Assembly (NCBI RefSeq): GCF_000803065.1
Contig: NZ_JSXI01000045.1
Coordinates: 1-64,000, forward strand
From: Sphingomonas sp. ERG5
Lineage (GTDB): Bacteria > Pseudomonadota > Alphaproteobacteria > Sphingomonadales > Sphingomonadaceae
Reading direction: 5' to 3'
Length of the DNA: 64,000 nt
Shown here: positions 1 through 8,322 of the stretch, piece after piece
Layout of the letters: the number at the start of each line of letters is the position of its first letter
Numbering within the stretch: position 1 is the stretch's first letter
Notes under the pieces: model-generated
What the model saw: only the letters and a program-made list of their open reading frames with translations
What the model was told of the DNA's origin: nothing
Databases searched by the model: none
Program-made: the position numbers and the translations under genes

Positions 1-1
1 C

Positions 2-91
2 GACGTCGCCCACCCTGACGGCATCATCGCGTTCTCCGACTTCGGTATCGAAAACCTCGAAAACCTCATCGCCATTCATCGCGGCCGGTAG
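2..91 (+). CDS. C-terminal end of a truncated gene, possibly SapC family
   Basis: An open frame enters from the left edge and stops with TAG at 89-91, giving 29 residues. The ending (NLENLIAIHRGR) resembles the end of the complete SapC protein at 9905-10621 (NLSELIARKNRR), and SapC genes often sit beside DUF6445 genes such as the next one. The similarity is short, so SapC is only a guess. Nothing else can be said because the rest of the gene lies outside the window. Confidence 0.35.
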   Translation, partial: DVAHPDGIIAFSDFGIENLENLIAIHRGR

Positions 92-203
92 GATCGATCG
101 CCGTCGCGGCCCTCACCGGATGGGTACGGAAAACATGCCCTCTTGACGCGAGCAAGGCACCGGCTTTCATCTGCGTGATGATGCCAGATGGTGCCAAGCC
201 GGC

Positions 204-878
204 ATGACCGGCCCCAGTTTCACGGTTCATCGCTTCGGAAACGAGGCGCAGCCGCTGGTCGTCATCGACAATTTCGCGTCCGATCCGGAATCGCTCCGGG
301 CGGCGGCGATCGCGACGGAGTTCGGTCCTGCCGCGCACCATTATCCCGGCATTCGCGCGCCGCTCCCCGCCGGCTATTTGCCCGTGCAGCAGGAAATCAT
401 CGCCGCGGCGCTGCGCGAAACATTCGGCAGCGATCGCGCCAGGGTCATCGACGCCAGCCTTTCGATCGTCACGACGCCGCCGGCGGACCTGACGATCCGC
501 CAGCGCTTGCCGCATTGCGATGCCTTTGCGGAGGAACGGATCGCACTGCTCCATTATCTCGCACCGGAGGGTGGCGAAGGGACGGCCTTTTTCCGACACC
601 GATCGACCGGCTTCGAAACGATCAACGACGCCCGCGCGCCGATCTATTTCGACCAGCTCGATGCCGAACTGCGCTTCGGTAATATTCCGCCGCCAGGCTA
701 TATCGCCGGCGACACGGCGCTGTTCGAGCAAACCATGCTGGCCGAGGCACGCTACAACCGGGCACTGCTCTATCGCAGCTATGTTCTGCATAGCGGCGCC
801 ATTACCCCTGACTCTTCACTCTCGCCTGATCCGGCGACGGGCCGCCTGACGATCACCGGCTTCCTGTCCGTCGGATGA
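204..878 (+). CDS. DUF6445 family protein, 2-oxoglutarate oxygenase-like
   Basis: A 224-residue cytoplasmic protein of the DUF6445 type, a family seen near SapC and tryptophan-halogenase genes in sphingomonads and Caulobacter relatives. The function is not established. The sequence shows an arrangement typical of 2-oxoglutarate/Fe(II) dioxygenases: an H-x-D pair (H104, D106, in LPHCD), a distal histidine (H196, in VLHSG) and an arginine 18 residues later (R214) that could bind the oxoglutarate carboxylate. I infer a metal-dependent oxygenase, perhaps acting in the same process as the halogenases downstream. The start at 204 is the first ATG giving a complete N-terminus. It lies 112 bp after the preceding partial gene, in the same direction. 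Confidence 0.7.
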   Translation: MTGPSFTVHRFGNEAQPLVVIDNFASDPESLRAAAIATEFGPAAHHYPGIRAPLPAGYLPVQQEIIAAALRETFGSDRARVIDASLSIVTTPPADLTIRQRLPHCDAFAEERIALLHYLAPEGGEGTAFFRHRSTGFETINDARAPIYFDQLDAELRFGNIPPPGYIAGDTALFEQTMLAEARYNRALLYRSYVLHSGAITPDSSLSPDPATGRLTITGFLSVG

Positions 879-972
879 CACCCTGGAATGCTCTACCGGG
901 TATCGACGATCCGGCGTTGCCGCAGCGCTTGGTGGTCGATCATATGCGCCACCGGGCGCCGGTGGCATAAGG

Positions 973-2217
973 TCAGCCTCGGCCACGAACCGCGAGAATG
1001 GCGAGCCCGCCGCACAAGGCCAGGCCGGCGAGCACCAGCATCAGCGTATCGAAATCGCGCGGCGTCGCCAGCGACCAGGTCAGCAGCGGGCCGAGCAGCG
1101 CGGGCAGCGTGTTGGTCAGGTTGAGCAAGCCAAGGTCGCGGCCGCGATGGCTGGGATTGGGCAGCAGCTGCATCGAAAAGCCGGAATGGAGCGCCAGGAA
1201 AACCGCCGACCCGACTGCGTAGAGACCGAATCCCGCCGCGGCCACCGTCCAGTCACTGGCCAGGGCCATGATGACAAGGCCGAGGGCCGCGAGCATGGCC
1301 ATGCCCAGCAGGAATGGTTTGCGGCGATCGAGCCGATCGGACAGGCGCCCAAGCAGGACGGCGATCGGCAACGGTATGATGAACGCGATCGTGAGCAGGT
1401 GGCCGACGCGCGACGCCATGGTCAGCGGCGGCTGATCCGGGGCGATGCTCTCGAAATAGTATAGCAGATAGAGCGAAAGCACATTGCCGGCGACCTGGAC
1501 GAGAAGCCGCGCGCCCCAGACGATCGCCAGATCCCGCCGGAGCATGACAGTCGCCGTGTGCGCCTCGGTCGGGGCCGGAACGGGACGGGCTCGCACCAGC
1601 AGCAAGGGGATGGCGCAGGCGACGATCGCCAGCGACACGATCGCATAACGCGACGCTTCGTCGAGCGCGCTCATGCTCACCAGGATCGCCGAAACCGCCG
1701 ACGCGACAGGGTTTGCGAACGAAAGCAGCCCACCGGCCACGCCCTTTTGCGCATCGGGAATCTCATCCGCCATGATCGCGAGCAGCGGCGCCAGCAAGGC
1801 GTTCACCGCCGCTTGAAAGAAGATGATCGCGAGGATGATCGCGGCCGGGGATGATGCGATCACCACACAGGCAAAGGAAAGCACGGTCGCGACGATGCCG
1901 ATGGCCATCCAGCGACGGCGCCCGCCGCCCCGCGCGACGGACCGATCGCTGAGCCAGCCGAACAGGATATTGGACAGGCTCGCGGCGATCGCGCCGGCGA
2001 TCACGGTCGCGGTGAAGAGCGCGATCCGCGCGTCCCCCGCGACCGCTTCGATCTTCATCGGCAGCAGCAAGCTGAGCAGCGGCAGATAGGCGATAACCCC
2101 GCCGGCATTGGCGAGCGCAAAGATCAGCAGAAAGCCGATGGAGCGGCGGGCCGGCGCGACCTCAACGCCCTGGCGGGATGGTCGTGCCGCCCATGGCAGG
2201 GCGAGGCGGAATGGCAT
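973..2217 (-). CDS. MFS transporter
   Basis: A 414-residue inner-membrane protein with about twelve hydrophobic segments and a central hydrophilic loop, the pattern of the major facilitator superfamily. A GRLSDR-type loop-2/loop-8 motif (conserved in MFS carriers) is present in both halves: WLSDRSVARGGGRRRW in the first and LGRLSDRLDRRKP in the second. The substrate is not readable from sequence. Its position next to a GH3 beta-glucosidase on the same strand suggests it takes up the sugar or glycoside released by that enzyme. The first 20 residues before the hydrophobic segment are basic and rich in Arg/Pro, so the true start could be slightly internal. Confidence 0.85.
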   Translation of the reverse strand: MPFRLALPWAARPSRQGVEVAPARRSIGFLLIFALANAGGVIAYLPLLSLLLPMKIEAVAGDARIALFTATVIAGAIAASLSNILFGWLSDRSVARGGGRRRWMAIGIVATVLSFACVVIASSPAAIILAIIFFQAAVNALLAPLLAIMADEIPDAQKGVAGGLLSFANPVASAVSAILVSMSALDEASRYAIVSLAIVACAIPLLLVRARPVPAPTEAHTATVMLRRDLAIVWGARLLVQVAGNVLSLYLLYYFESIAPDQPPLTMASRVGHLLTIAFIIPLPIAVLLGRLSDRLDRRKPFLLGMAMLAALGLVIMALASDWTVAAAGFGLYAVGSAVFLALHSGFSMQLLPNPSHRGRDLGLLNLTNTLPALLGPLLTWSLATPRDFDTLMLVLAGLALCGGLAILAVRGRG

Positions 2218-2649
2218 CAGCTATCCGTCCGGTTCTGCCCGGTCCGGCCGTTATCGGCAACGGGGCGCGAATCACAATTCCGCAGCGGCTTGGTCGAGGC
2301 CCGTCAGCCCAGAACTTTCACCGGATCGCCCATGTCGGATAAAGCGTGTCTGGGTGATCAACTTCATAGTAAGTATATGATATAATGTGCTAAATAGGCA
2401 CGTCGTCGACGTGATGGCAGAGGGAGATATGTTACATTGCGGTGTAACATATCTCCCTCTGCGCGTTCCCCCGCGCGCTCCTCAGCCTGCTCCGGTCGCC
2501 CTGTCGTCGCAGCCCTTTCGGCGGCAGCGATTCAACCATGGCACAGGAGCGGGCATGTCATCCTTGTCGGACTGATGCCGGCACGTTCTTTCTCAGCGTC
2601 GAAAACAGCGCTGTCGCCGCCAGACGGAACGCTCGACGCTCCAGTCTGG
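2218..2649. other. Intergenic stretch with an AT-rich promoter-like island
   Basis: About 430 bp lie between the MFS start and the GH3 stop. Positions 2360-2395 are clearly AT-richer than the surroundings and contain a perfect TATAAT at 2381-2386 on the + strand; no good -35 is obvious. Two dyads follow, at 2399-2413 (CACGTCG-T-CGACGTG) and 2417-2462. I see no convincing protein gene here. The island could be the promoter of the MFS gene on the minus strand, or of a short + strand RNA starting just before the hairpin. Confidence 0.5.
2417..2462. repeat. Perfect 20-bp inverted repeat (hairpin)
   Basis: The arm GCAGAGGGAGATATGTTACA at 2417-2436 and its exact complement at 2443-2462 flank a 6-nt loop TTGCGG. 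There is no T tract on either side, so a simple intrinsic terminator is unlikely. A shorter dyad sits 3 bp to the left. It could be an RNA structure downstream of GH3, part of the MFS leader region, or a large protein-binding dyad. Confidence 0.85.
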
Positions 2650-4905
2650 TCATGGCTTCATGGTGGCCGGATCGAGCGTCGTGGTCGACACCAGTGTCCG
2701 GTCGGTCGCGTCGCGCGCGAGCGCGACGCGGTAACGGCCGCCGGCAATGCGCCAGCCGGGCAGCTTCGTGTCATAATCGGCGATGATGCGCGGCTCGGCG
2801 GTGAGCGTCACGCGCCGCGATTCGCCCGGTTTCAAACTGACGCGCGTGAAGGCGGCAAGCCGCATCGGCGCTGCGGATCCATCGCGCGCGACATAGATTT
2901 GCGGCACGTCCACGCCGGCCTTGCGCCCGGTATTGACCACCTCGAACGAAATGCGCAGCGTCTTGCCACCCTGCACGACGGGGTTGCGATAGGCGAAACT
3001 GGTGTAGCTCAGCCCATGCCCGAACGCGAACATCGGGCGCTGGCCCTTTCGCTCGTACCAGCGATACCCGACATCCGCGCCTTCGACATAATCGATCGAG
3101 AAAGTCTTGAGATGGTATTGCGCCGCGTTCGCCGGATTGGCCGCCGCCTGTGCCTCGAGCGATGTCAGCGTGTCGAGCCCAACCGGCGCCGCGCGGGGCG
3201 CCTGCGACGCGGCCGCGGGGAAAGTGATCGGCAGGCGGCCCGAGGGATTGACCCGGCCGGTCAGGATATTGGCGATCGCCGGGCCGCCGCGCTGCCCGGG
3301 ATACCAGGCCTGGACTATCGCCGGGACCTGATCGCGCCATGGCATCAGCACCGGGCCACCGGTTTCCAGTACGGCGACCGTCCTGGGCTGCGCGGCGGCG
3401 ACCGCGGCGATCAGCGCATCCTGGCCATAGGGCAGCGACAGGTTGGGAACATCCTGCGCCTCGGTCGTCCATTGCGTGGCGAAGACGATCGCGACATCGG
3501 CGCCACGCGCCGCCTGCGCTGCCGCCGCCACATCGCGACCGTCGATAAAGCTCACTTTGGCCTGGGGCATCGCGGCGCGGATCGCCTTGAGCGGCGAGGA
3601 TGCGTGATAAGTGATCCGCGCAAAGGACGAGGCTGCGCCCGAACTGAGCGGGATCTCGATCGGCGCGCCGCCGACCGAGCGTACCTGGCTCGATCCGCCG
3701 CCGGAAAGAACCCCGACATCGGCGCCCCATCCGATCACGGCGATACGCTTCGCCGTGCGGGCAAGCGGTAGCACGCCGCCTTCATTCTTGAGCAGCACGA
3801 TGCCGGCCTCCGCCGCGCGCTGCGCCACATCGGCATGGCGCGCATAGGGGATTGACAGTGGCCTGGCCGGCATCGGCGTATCCAGCACACCGGTCTCGAT
3901 CAGGCCGGTCAGATAGCGCGTGATCATGTCGTCGAGCCGTGCCATCGGCACCTTGCCCGCCTCGACATCGGCCTTGAGTGCGTCGCCGAAGAAAATCGCC
4001 GTGTCGAGTTCCTGACCCGATTGCTGGTCGAGGCCGGCATTGGCCGCTTTGGCGGTCGAATGGACCGCGCCCCAGTCGCTCATCACCCAGCCGCGATAGC
4101 CCCAGTCGCGCTTCAGCACGTCATTCATCAGATGCGCGTTCTCGCACGCCCAGTCGCCATTGACCTTGTTGTACGCGCACATCACCGATCCGGGCCGTCC
4201 CTTCTCGATCGCGATCTGGAAGGCGAGCAGGTCGCTCTCGCGCAGGCTCGCTTCATCGATCCGCGCATCGAGCACCATGCGCCCGGTTTCCTGCGCGTTG
4301 AGCGCGAAATGCTTGATGGTCGACGTGATGCGGTTCGACTGCACGCCGGCGATGTGCGCGCCAGCCATCTCGCCGGCGAGCAGCGGATCTTCGCCGAGAT
4401 ATTCGAAGTTGCGGCCGTTCCACGGATCGCGCGTCAGATTGACGCCGCCCGCGAGCAGCACGTTGAAGCGCTTGGCGCGCGCCTCCGCGCCGATCATCAC
4501 GCCGCCGGCATGCGCGATCTCCGGATCGAAGGTCGCCGCGGTCGCCAGGCTGGACGGCAGCGCCGTCGCGACATCTCCCTTGCGCTGCTCGACCTGGTTG
4601 GCGACGCCCAGCGACGCATCGCTTTCGCGGATGAGCGGCACGCCGAGCCGTGGAATGCCGTCAATATGTCCGGCGGACGGGATCAGCTCATTGGCCGTCT
4701 TGCCCTTTGCCCGGGGCGGGAACAGGCCATGAGCGAGTGCGATCTTTTCATCGAGAGTCATCCGGGCGACGCGTGCTGCCGCGCGTGTGCGGGCGTCGCC
4801 TCGGTCGGCGGTCGGCGGTGCCTCGCGCGCCGGCACGGCTGTCGTTGCGCCGATGCCAGCCAGAAGCGATGCGCTCAGCAACGCACAATGTAATCCTCTC
4901 GACAT
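2650..4905 (-). CDS. Glycoside hydrolase family 3 beta-glucosidase
   Basis: Hydrolyses terminal beta-linked sugars from glycosides or oligosaccharides, probably in the periplasm. From the chosen start the protein has 751 residues: a Sec signal peptide (basic start, then LLSASLLAGIGATTAVPA), the GH3 N-terminal barrel with the KHF motif near residue 199 and the catalytic aspartate in VMSDWGA (about D277), a GH3 C-terminal domain, and a fibronectin-III-like tail. A frame extends upstream to 4965, but ATG 4905 is preceded by AAGGGGG and gives a proper signal peptide. It lies divergent to the TonB receptor gene across a shared regulatory region and upstream of the MFS gene on the same strand, consistent with a glycoside-use locus. 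Confidence 0.93.
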   Translation of the reverse strand: MSRGLHCALLSASLLAGIGATTAVPAREAPPTADRGDARTRAAARVARMTLDEKIALAHGLFPPRAKGKTANELIPSAGHIDGIPRLGVPLIRESDASLGVANQVEQRKGDVATALPSSLATAATFDPEIAHAGGVMIGAEARAKRFNVLLAGGVNLTRDPWNGRNFEYLGEDPLLAGEMAGAHIAGVQSNRITSTIKHFALNAQETGRMVLDARIDEASLRESDLLAFQIAIEKGRPGSVMCAYNKVNGDWACENAHLMNDVLKRDWGYRGWVMSDWGAVHSTAKAANAGLDQQSGQELDTAIFFGDALKADVEAGKVPMARLDDMITRYLTGLIETGVLDTPMPARPLSIPYARHADVAQRAAEAGIVLLKNEGGVLPLARTAKRIAVIGWGADVGVLSGGGSSQVRSVGGAPIEIPLSSGAASSFARITYHASSPLKAIRAAMPQAKVSFIDGRDVAAAAQAARGADVAIVFATQWTTEAQDVPNLSLPYGQDALIAAVAAAQPRTVAVLETGGPVLMPWRDQVPAIVQAWYPGQRGGPAIANILTGRVNPSGRLPITFPAAASQAPRAAPVGLDTLTSLEAQAAANPANAAQYHLKTFSIDYVEGADVGYRWYERKGQRPMFAFGHGLSYTSFAYRNPVVQGGKTLRISFEVVNTGRKAGVDVPQIYVARDGSAAPMRLAAFTRVSLKPGESRRVTLTAEPRIIADYDTKLPGWRIAGGRYRVALARDATDRTLVSTTTLDPATMKP

Positions 4906-5070
4906 CCTCGTCCCCCTTCTTATCCAGGTCGCCTGCTCTGTCGGGCGCCTGCCGAATCCTGTCATCCGGCCCGGTCCTTACGGGACGAATCCCGGTCGAT
5001 ACCAGTGCCGCAACCGCCCCGCACTTCGGCAGCACATGACGTCGGCGATACGTTACTTACACAGCATATT

Positions 5071-5174
5071 TTGATAACGTTCACAACTATTGGTGACACA
5101 TGTTACCAAGTCGCGCCTGCTTGGTGGCCGGGGTTGACATAATTCGTCAAAATCAGCAAAGTGAACGTTATCAA
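5071..5174. promoter_or_regulatory. Divergent promoter with paired LacI-type operators
   Basis: TTGATAACGTTCAC at 5071-5084 recurs as its exact reverse complement at 5161-5174. Each copy is itself an imperfect dyad centred on CG, the layout of LacI-family operators (TG-N4-CG-N4-CA). Between them lie another dyad, TGGTGACACATGTTACCA at 5091-5108, and a TTGACA box at 5134-5139 that would place the -10 region against the right-hand operator. Two sites about 90 bp apart suit repression by looping. The likely binder is the LacI protein at 13166. The segment from the GH3 start to the receptor start (4906-5214) holds nothing else that I can see. Confidence 0.65.
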
Positions 5175-5214
5175 GAGCGGCGTGGGGACAGCGCCGATGA
5201 CAGAGGGGATGACA

Positions 5215-8200
5215 ATGGGGGGCTTCAACCGCCGCTTGGCTTCGCGATTGGCGCTTGGCGTATCGACGCTCGCGCTGATGGCCGTACCGGGCATCGCGGC
5301 CGCGCAGAATGCGGCCGCTGGCACTGCGAACCCCTCCGAAACGCAGCAGCCCCCAGCCGATCAGGGTGATGACATCATCGTCACCGGCATCCGCGCCAGC
5401 TTGCGCGCATCGGCGGATATCAAGCGCGATGCGCAGGGCGTGGTCGATGCGATCTCCGCCGAGGATATCGGCAAGTTTCCCGATACCAACCTGGCCGAAT
5501 CACTGCAGCGCATCACTGGCGTGTCGATCGATCGCTCGAATGGCGAAGGATCGCTGGTCACCGTCCGCGGCTTCGGTCCCGAATATAATCTGGTGACGCT
5601 CAACGGCCGTCAGATGCCGACCGCGTTCATCGCTGACGGCGGCAGTGCGCCATCGTCCCGCTCGTTCGACTTCGCCAACCTCGCCTCTGAGGGCGTCGCC
5701 GCGGTCGAGGTCTATAAGAGCGGCCGCGCGACGCTCGAATCGGGCGGCATTGGCTCGACCATCAATATTCGCACCCCGCGCCCGCTCGAGCGGCCAGGCA
5801 CGCGCGGCAGCCTCGCCGTCAAGGGCGTGATCGACACGTCCCAGCGCGGCAAGAACGACATCACGCCGGAAGTCTCGGGCATTTTCAGCACGACGCTGGC
5901 GGACGATCGCATCGGCATCGCGATCATCGGCTCCTATCAGAAGCGCAAGGCGGGCACGAACAAAGGGGTCGTCGGCTGGCGCGACGGTTATCTCGGCAAC
6001 GAGAACAACTGGGGATCACTCTCGCCCAGTAATCCGAACGTCATCAACCGCCCGGATCCGACCGATGTCTATCAGGTCCCGCAAAATGCGTCGTACGAGT
6101 TCAACGACATTAATCGCGAACGCATCAATGGTCAGGCTGTCCTGCAATTCCGCCCGACCGACGCACTGACCGCGACGATCGACTATACCTATTCGCGCAA
6201 CACCGTCGAAACCCGCAACAGCAATGTCGGCATCTGGTTTAACCATGGCGATACGTCGAGCTCCTGGACCGATGGTCCGGTCGCCGGCCCGGTCTTCTAC
6301 ACCGAGCGGTTCGCCGTGCCGGATCCGGGTTGCGTGGCGCCGTCGACGGTGTGCAGCGCCGGCAAGGACCTTTCCTATAGCGGGTCGCTCACCAGCAACC
6401 GCGCGGAGAACAAGTCGCTTGGCGGCAACCTGGTCTGGAAGGGGCCGGGCGGCGTGACGGTAACGCTCGATGCGCATCACTCGACCGCGGAAGTGAAGCC
6501 GACCAACAAATATGGCTCGAGCATGTCGGTCGGTACCGCGATCTTCGGCGTGCAGAGCCAGACGATCAACTTCGACCATGGCCTGCCGGTCATCTCCTAC
6601 ACCATGGCCCCGGGCATCGACCCGCTCAACCCGGCGCTGATCACGCCGACCGGCAACGCGTTCCGCAACGCCTATTTCAGGGATGAGATCAACCAGGTCC
6701 AGCTGAGCGGTCATTACGACCATGATGGCGGGTTGCTCGACAGCCTCGATTTCGGCGTCTCCTATCTCGACAATAAGGTCCGCTCGGCCTTCGGCACCAT
6801 TCAGAACGACACCTGGGGCGGCATCGGCCCGGCATCGTCGGTTCCCGACGATTTGTTCAAGCTTGCGACATTGCCGAACCTGTTCCCAGGTCTGGCGCAG
6901 CCGGGCATGGCGCAGAAATTCTACACGTTCAATTTCGAGAACATGGTCGACCTGCTCGAATCGAAGTTCCAGGCGTGCAGCAAACCACGATCGGGCGCGG
7001 CGATCAGCCCGGGTACATGTCTCGCCAAGTTCGACACCGACCGGCGCATCAGCGAAAAGACGCTGGCGCCCTATCTGCAGGTGGCGACCAAGTTCGACGC
7101 CTTCGGTAATCCGGCGCACTTCGTCGCTGGCCTGCGCTACGAGACGACTGACATCTCGTCGGCGGCACTGGTGCCGGTACCGTTGCGCACCCAATGGGTG
7201 TCGGAGAATGAGTTCAACGTCGTCCAGTCGGGCCAGAGCGCCTTTACCCGGTTCAAGGGCAGTTATCAGAACTGGCTGCCGTCGGCCGATTTTGACATCT
7301 CGCCGTTCGACAATGTCAAACTGCGCGCCTCGTACAGCCATACGATCACCCGTGCGCCCTATGACCGCATGCAGGGCGGGCAAACGCTGGACACGCTGTT
7401 CCGTGTCGGCGGGGGCACCGGTGCGCTCGGCAATCCAGGACTGATCCCGTTCAAATCGAAGAATATCGATCTGTCGGCGGAGTGGTATTATGGCCCCGGC
7501 AGCTATGTGTCGGTGGGGTATTTCCACAAGAATGTCGCAAACTTCATTTCGACCACGCGCGTCGACACCAACGCGTTCGGCCTGACCACGCCAGTGGGCG
7601 GCCCGCGCTATCAGGCGGCGCTCGGTGCGCTGGGGGCAAATGCGACGGCCGCGCAGATCCGCACCTATATCTTCGACCATTATCCGCAATCGTCGGACCG
7701 GGCCAACGGTCTGATCTTCGCCTTGCCCGAGGATCCGGCGCTCAACTTCCAGGTCACCACGCCGGTGAACAGCGATCAAACCGCGTCGCTCCATGGCTGG
7801 GAATTCGCCGTCCAGCACAGCTTCTGGGATACCGGCTTCGGCACGATCCTGAACTATACGATCGTCAACGGCAGCGCGAAATACGACAATAGCAAGCCTT
7901 CCAGCGCCACGCAGTTCGCGCTGGTCGGCCTCAGCAACAGCGCGAATGCGGTGGCGTTCTTCGACAAATACGGCATCCAGGCGCGTGTCGCGTATAATTG
8001 GCGCGCCGAGTTCCTGAACACGACAGGCGCGAACCCGACCTATACCGAAGCGTATGGCCAGGTGGACGCGAGCGCGAGCTACGAGTTCAAAAAGGGGTTC
8101 AGCGTCTTCGCCGAAGGGATCAACCTGACCGGTTCAAGCCGGCGCGAGCATCAGCGGTCGGATCGCAACGTGACCGTCGTCTCGCCGGGTTATGCCCGCT

Positions 8201-8229
8201 ACTCGTTCGGCGTTCGGGCATCGTTCTGA
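5215..8229 (+). CDS. TonB-dependent outer-membrane receptor
   Basis: An outer-membrane beta-barrel that imports a bound ligand using TonB energy. The 1004-residue protein has a signal peptide ending near AAAQ, a TonB-box-like segment (DDIIVTGIRAS), a plug domain (DAISAEDIGKFPD through LNGRQMP) and a long barrel ending in phenylalanine (VRASF), as outer-membrane proteins do. It resembles the sugar-linked receptor subfamily first described in Caulobacter. The frame is open from a GTG at 5161, but that codon lies inside the operator; ATG 5215 has GAGGGG six bases upstream and starts directly with a signal peptide. ATG 5197 is a weaker alternative. It is probably controlled by the LacI operators and heads the halogenase gene series. 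Confidence 0.93.
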   Translation: MGGFNRRLASRLALGVSTLALMAVPGIAAAQNAAAGTANPSETQQPPADQGDDIIVTGIRASLRASADIKRDAQGVVDAISAEDIGKFPDTNLAESLQRITGVSIDRSNGEGSLVTVRGFGPEYNLVTLNGRQMPTAFIADGGSAPSSRSFDFANLASEGVAAVEVYKSGRATLESGGIGSTINIRTPRPLERPGTRGSLAVKGVIDTSQRGKNDITPEVSGIFSTTLADDRIGIAIIGSYQKRKAGTNKGVVGWRDGYLGNENNWGSLSPSNPNVINRPDPTDVYQVPQNASYEFNDINRERINGQAVLQFRPTDALTATIDYTYSRNTVETRNSNVGIWFNHGDTSSSWTDGPVAGPVFYTERFAVPDPGCVAPSTVCSAGKDLSYSGSLTSNRAENKSLGGNLVWKGPGGVTVTLDAHHSTAEVKPTNKYGSSMSVGTAIFGVQSQTINFDHGLPVISYTMAPGIDPLNPALITPTGNAFRNAYFRDEINQVQLSGHYDHDGGLLDSLDFGVSYLDNKVRSAFGTIQNDTWGGIGPASSVPDDLFKLATLPNLFPGLAQPGMAQKFYTFNFENMVDLLESKFQACSKPRSGAAISPGTCLAKFDTDRRISEKTLAPYLQVATKFDAFGNPAHFVAGLRYETTDISSAALVPVPLRTQWVSENEFNVVQSGQSAFTRFKGSYQNWLPSADFDISPFDNVKLRASYSHTITRAPYDRMQGGQTLDTLFRVGGGTGALGNPGLIPFKSKNIDLSAEWYYGPGSYVSVGYFHKNVANFISTTRVDTNAFGLTTPVGGPRYQAALGALGANATAAQIRTYIFDHYPQSSDRANGLIFALPEDPALNFQVTTPVNSDQTASLHGWEFAVQHSFWDTGFGTILNYTIVNGSAKYDNSKPSSATQFALVGLSNSANAVAFFDKYGIQARVAYNWRAEFLNTTGANPTYTEAYGQVDASASYEFKKGFSVFAEGINLTGSSRREHQRSDRNVTVVSPGYARYSFGVRASF

Positions 8230-8261
8230 GCCGACCCTGTCGGGGGAGTGTCGCGAACAGG

Positions 8262-8292
8262 AAAGCCACCTTGGCACGAGGGTGGCTTTTCC
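8262..8292 (+). terminator. Intrinsic terminator-like hairpin
   Basis: AAAGCCACC at 8262-8270 pairs with GGTGGCTTT at 8281-8289 around a 10-nt loop, followed by TTT. It lies just after the receptor stop and before the first halogenase. It probably reduces read-through from the receptor rather than stopping it completely, since the next genes run in the same direction. Confidence 0.65.
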
Positions 8293-8322
8293 GTTCCCGG
8301 CACGGCAAGCTGCTGATCGTGG

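Noticed and set aside
6016..7818. 600-codon open frame antisense to the TonB receptor
   Set aside because: Same effect of codon bias; no start signal or family features, and the sense frame is a complete receptor.
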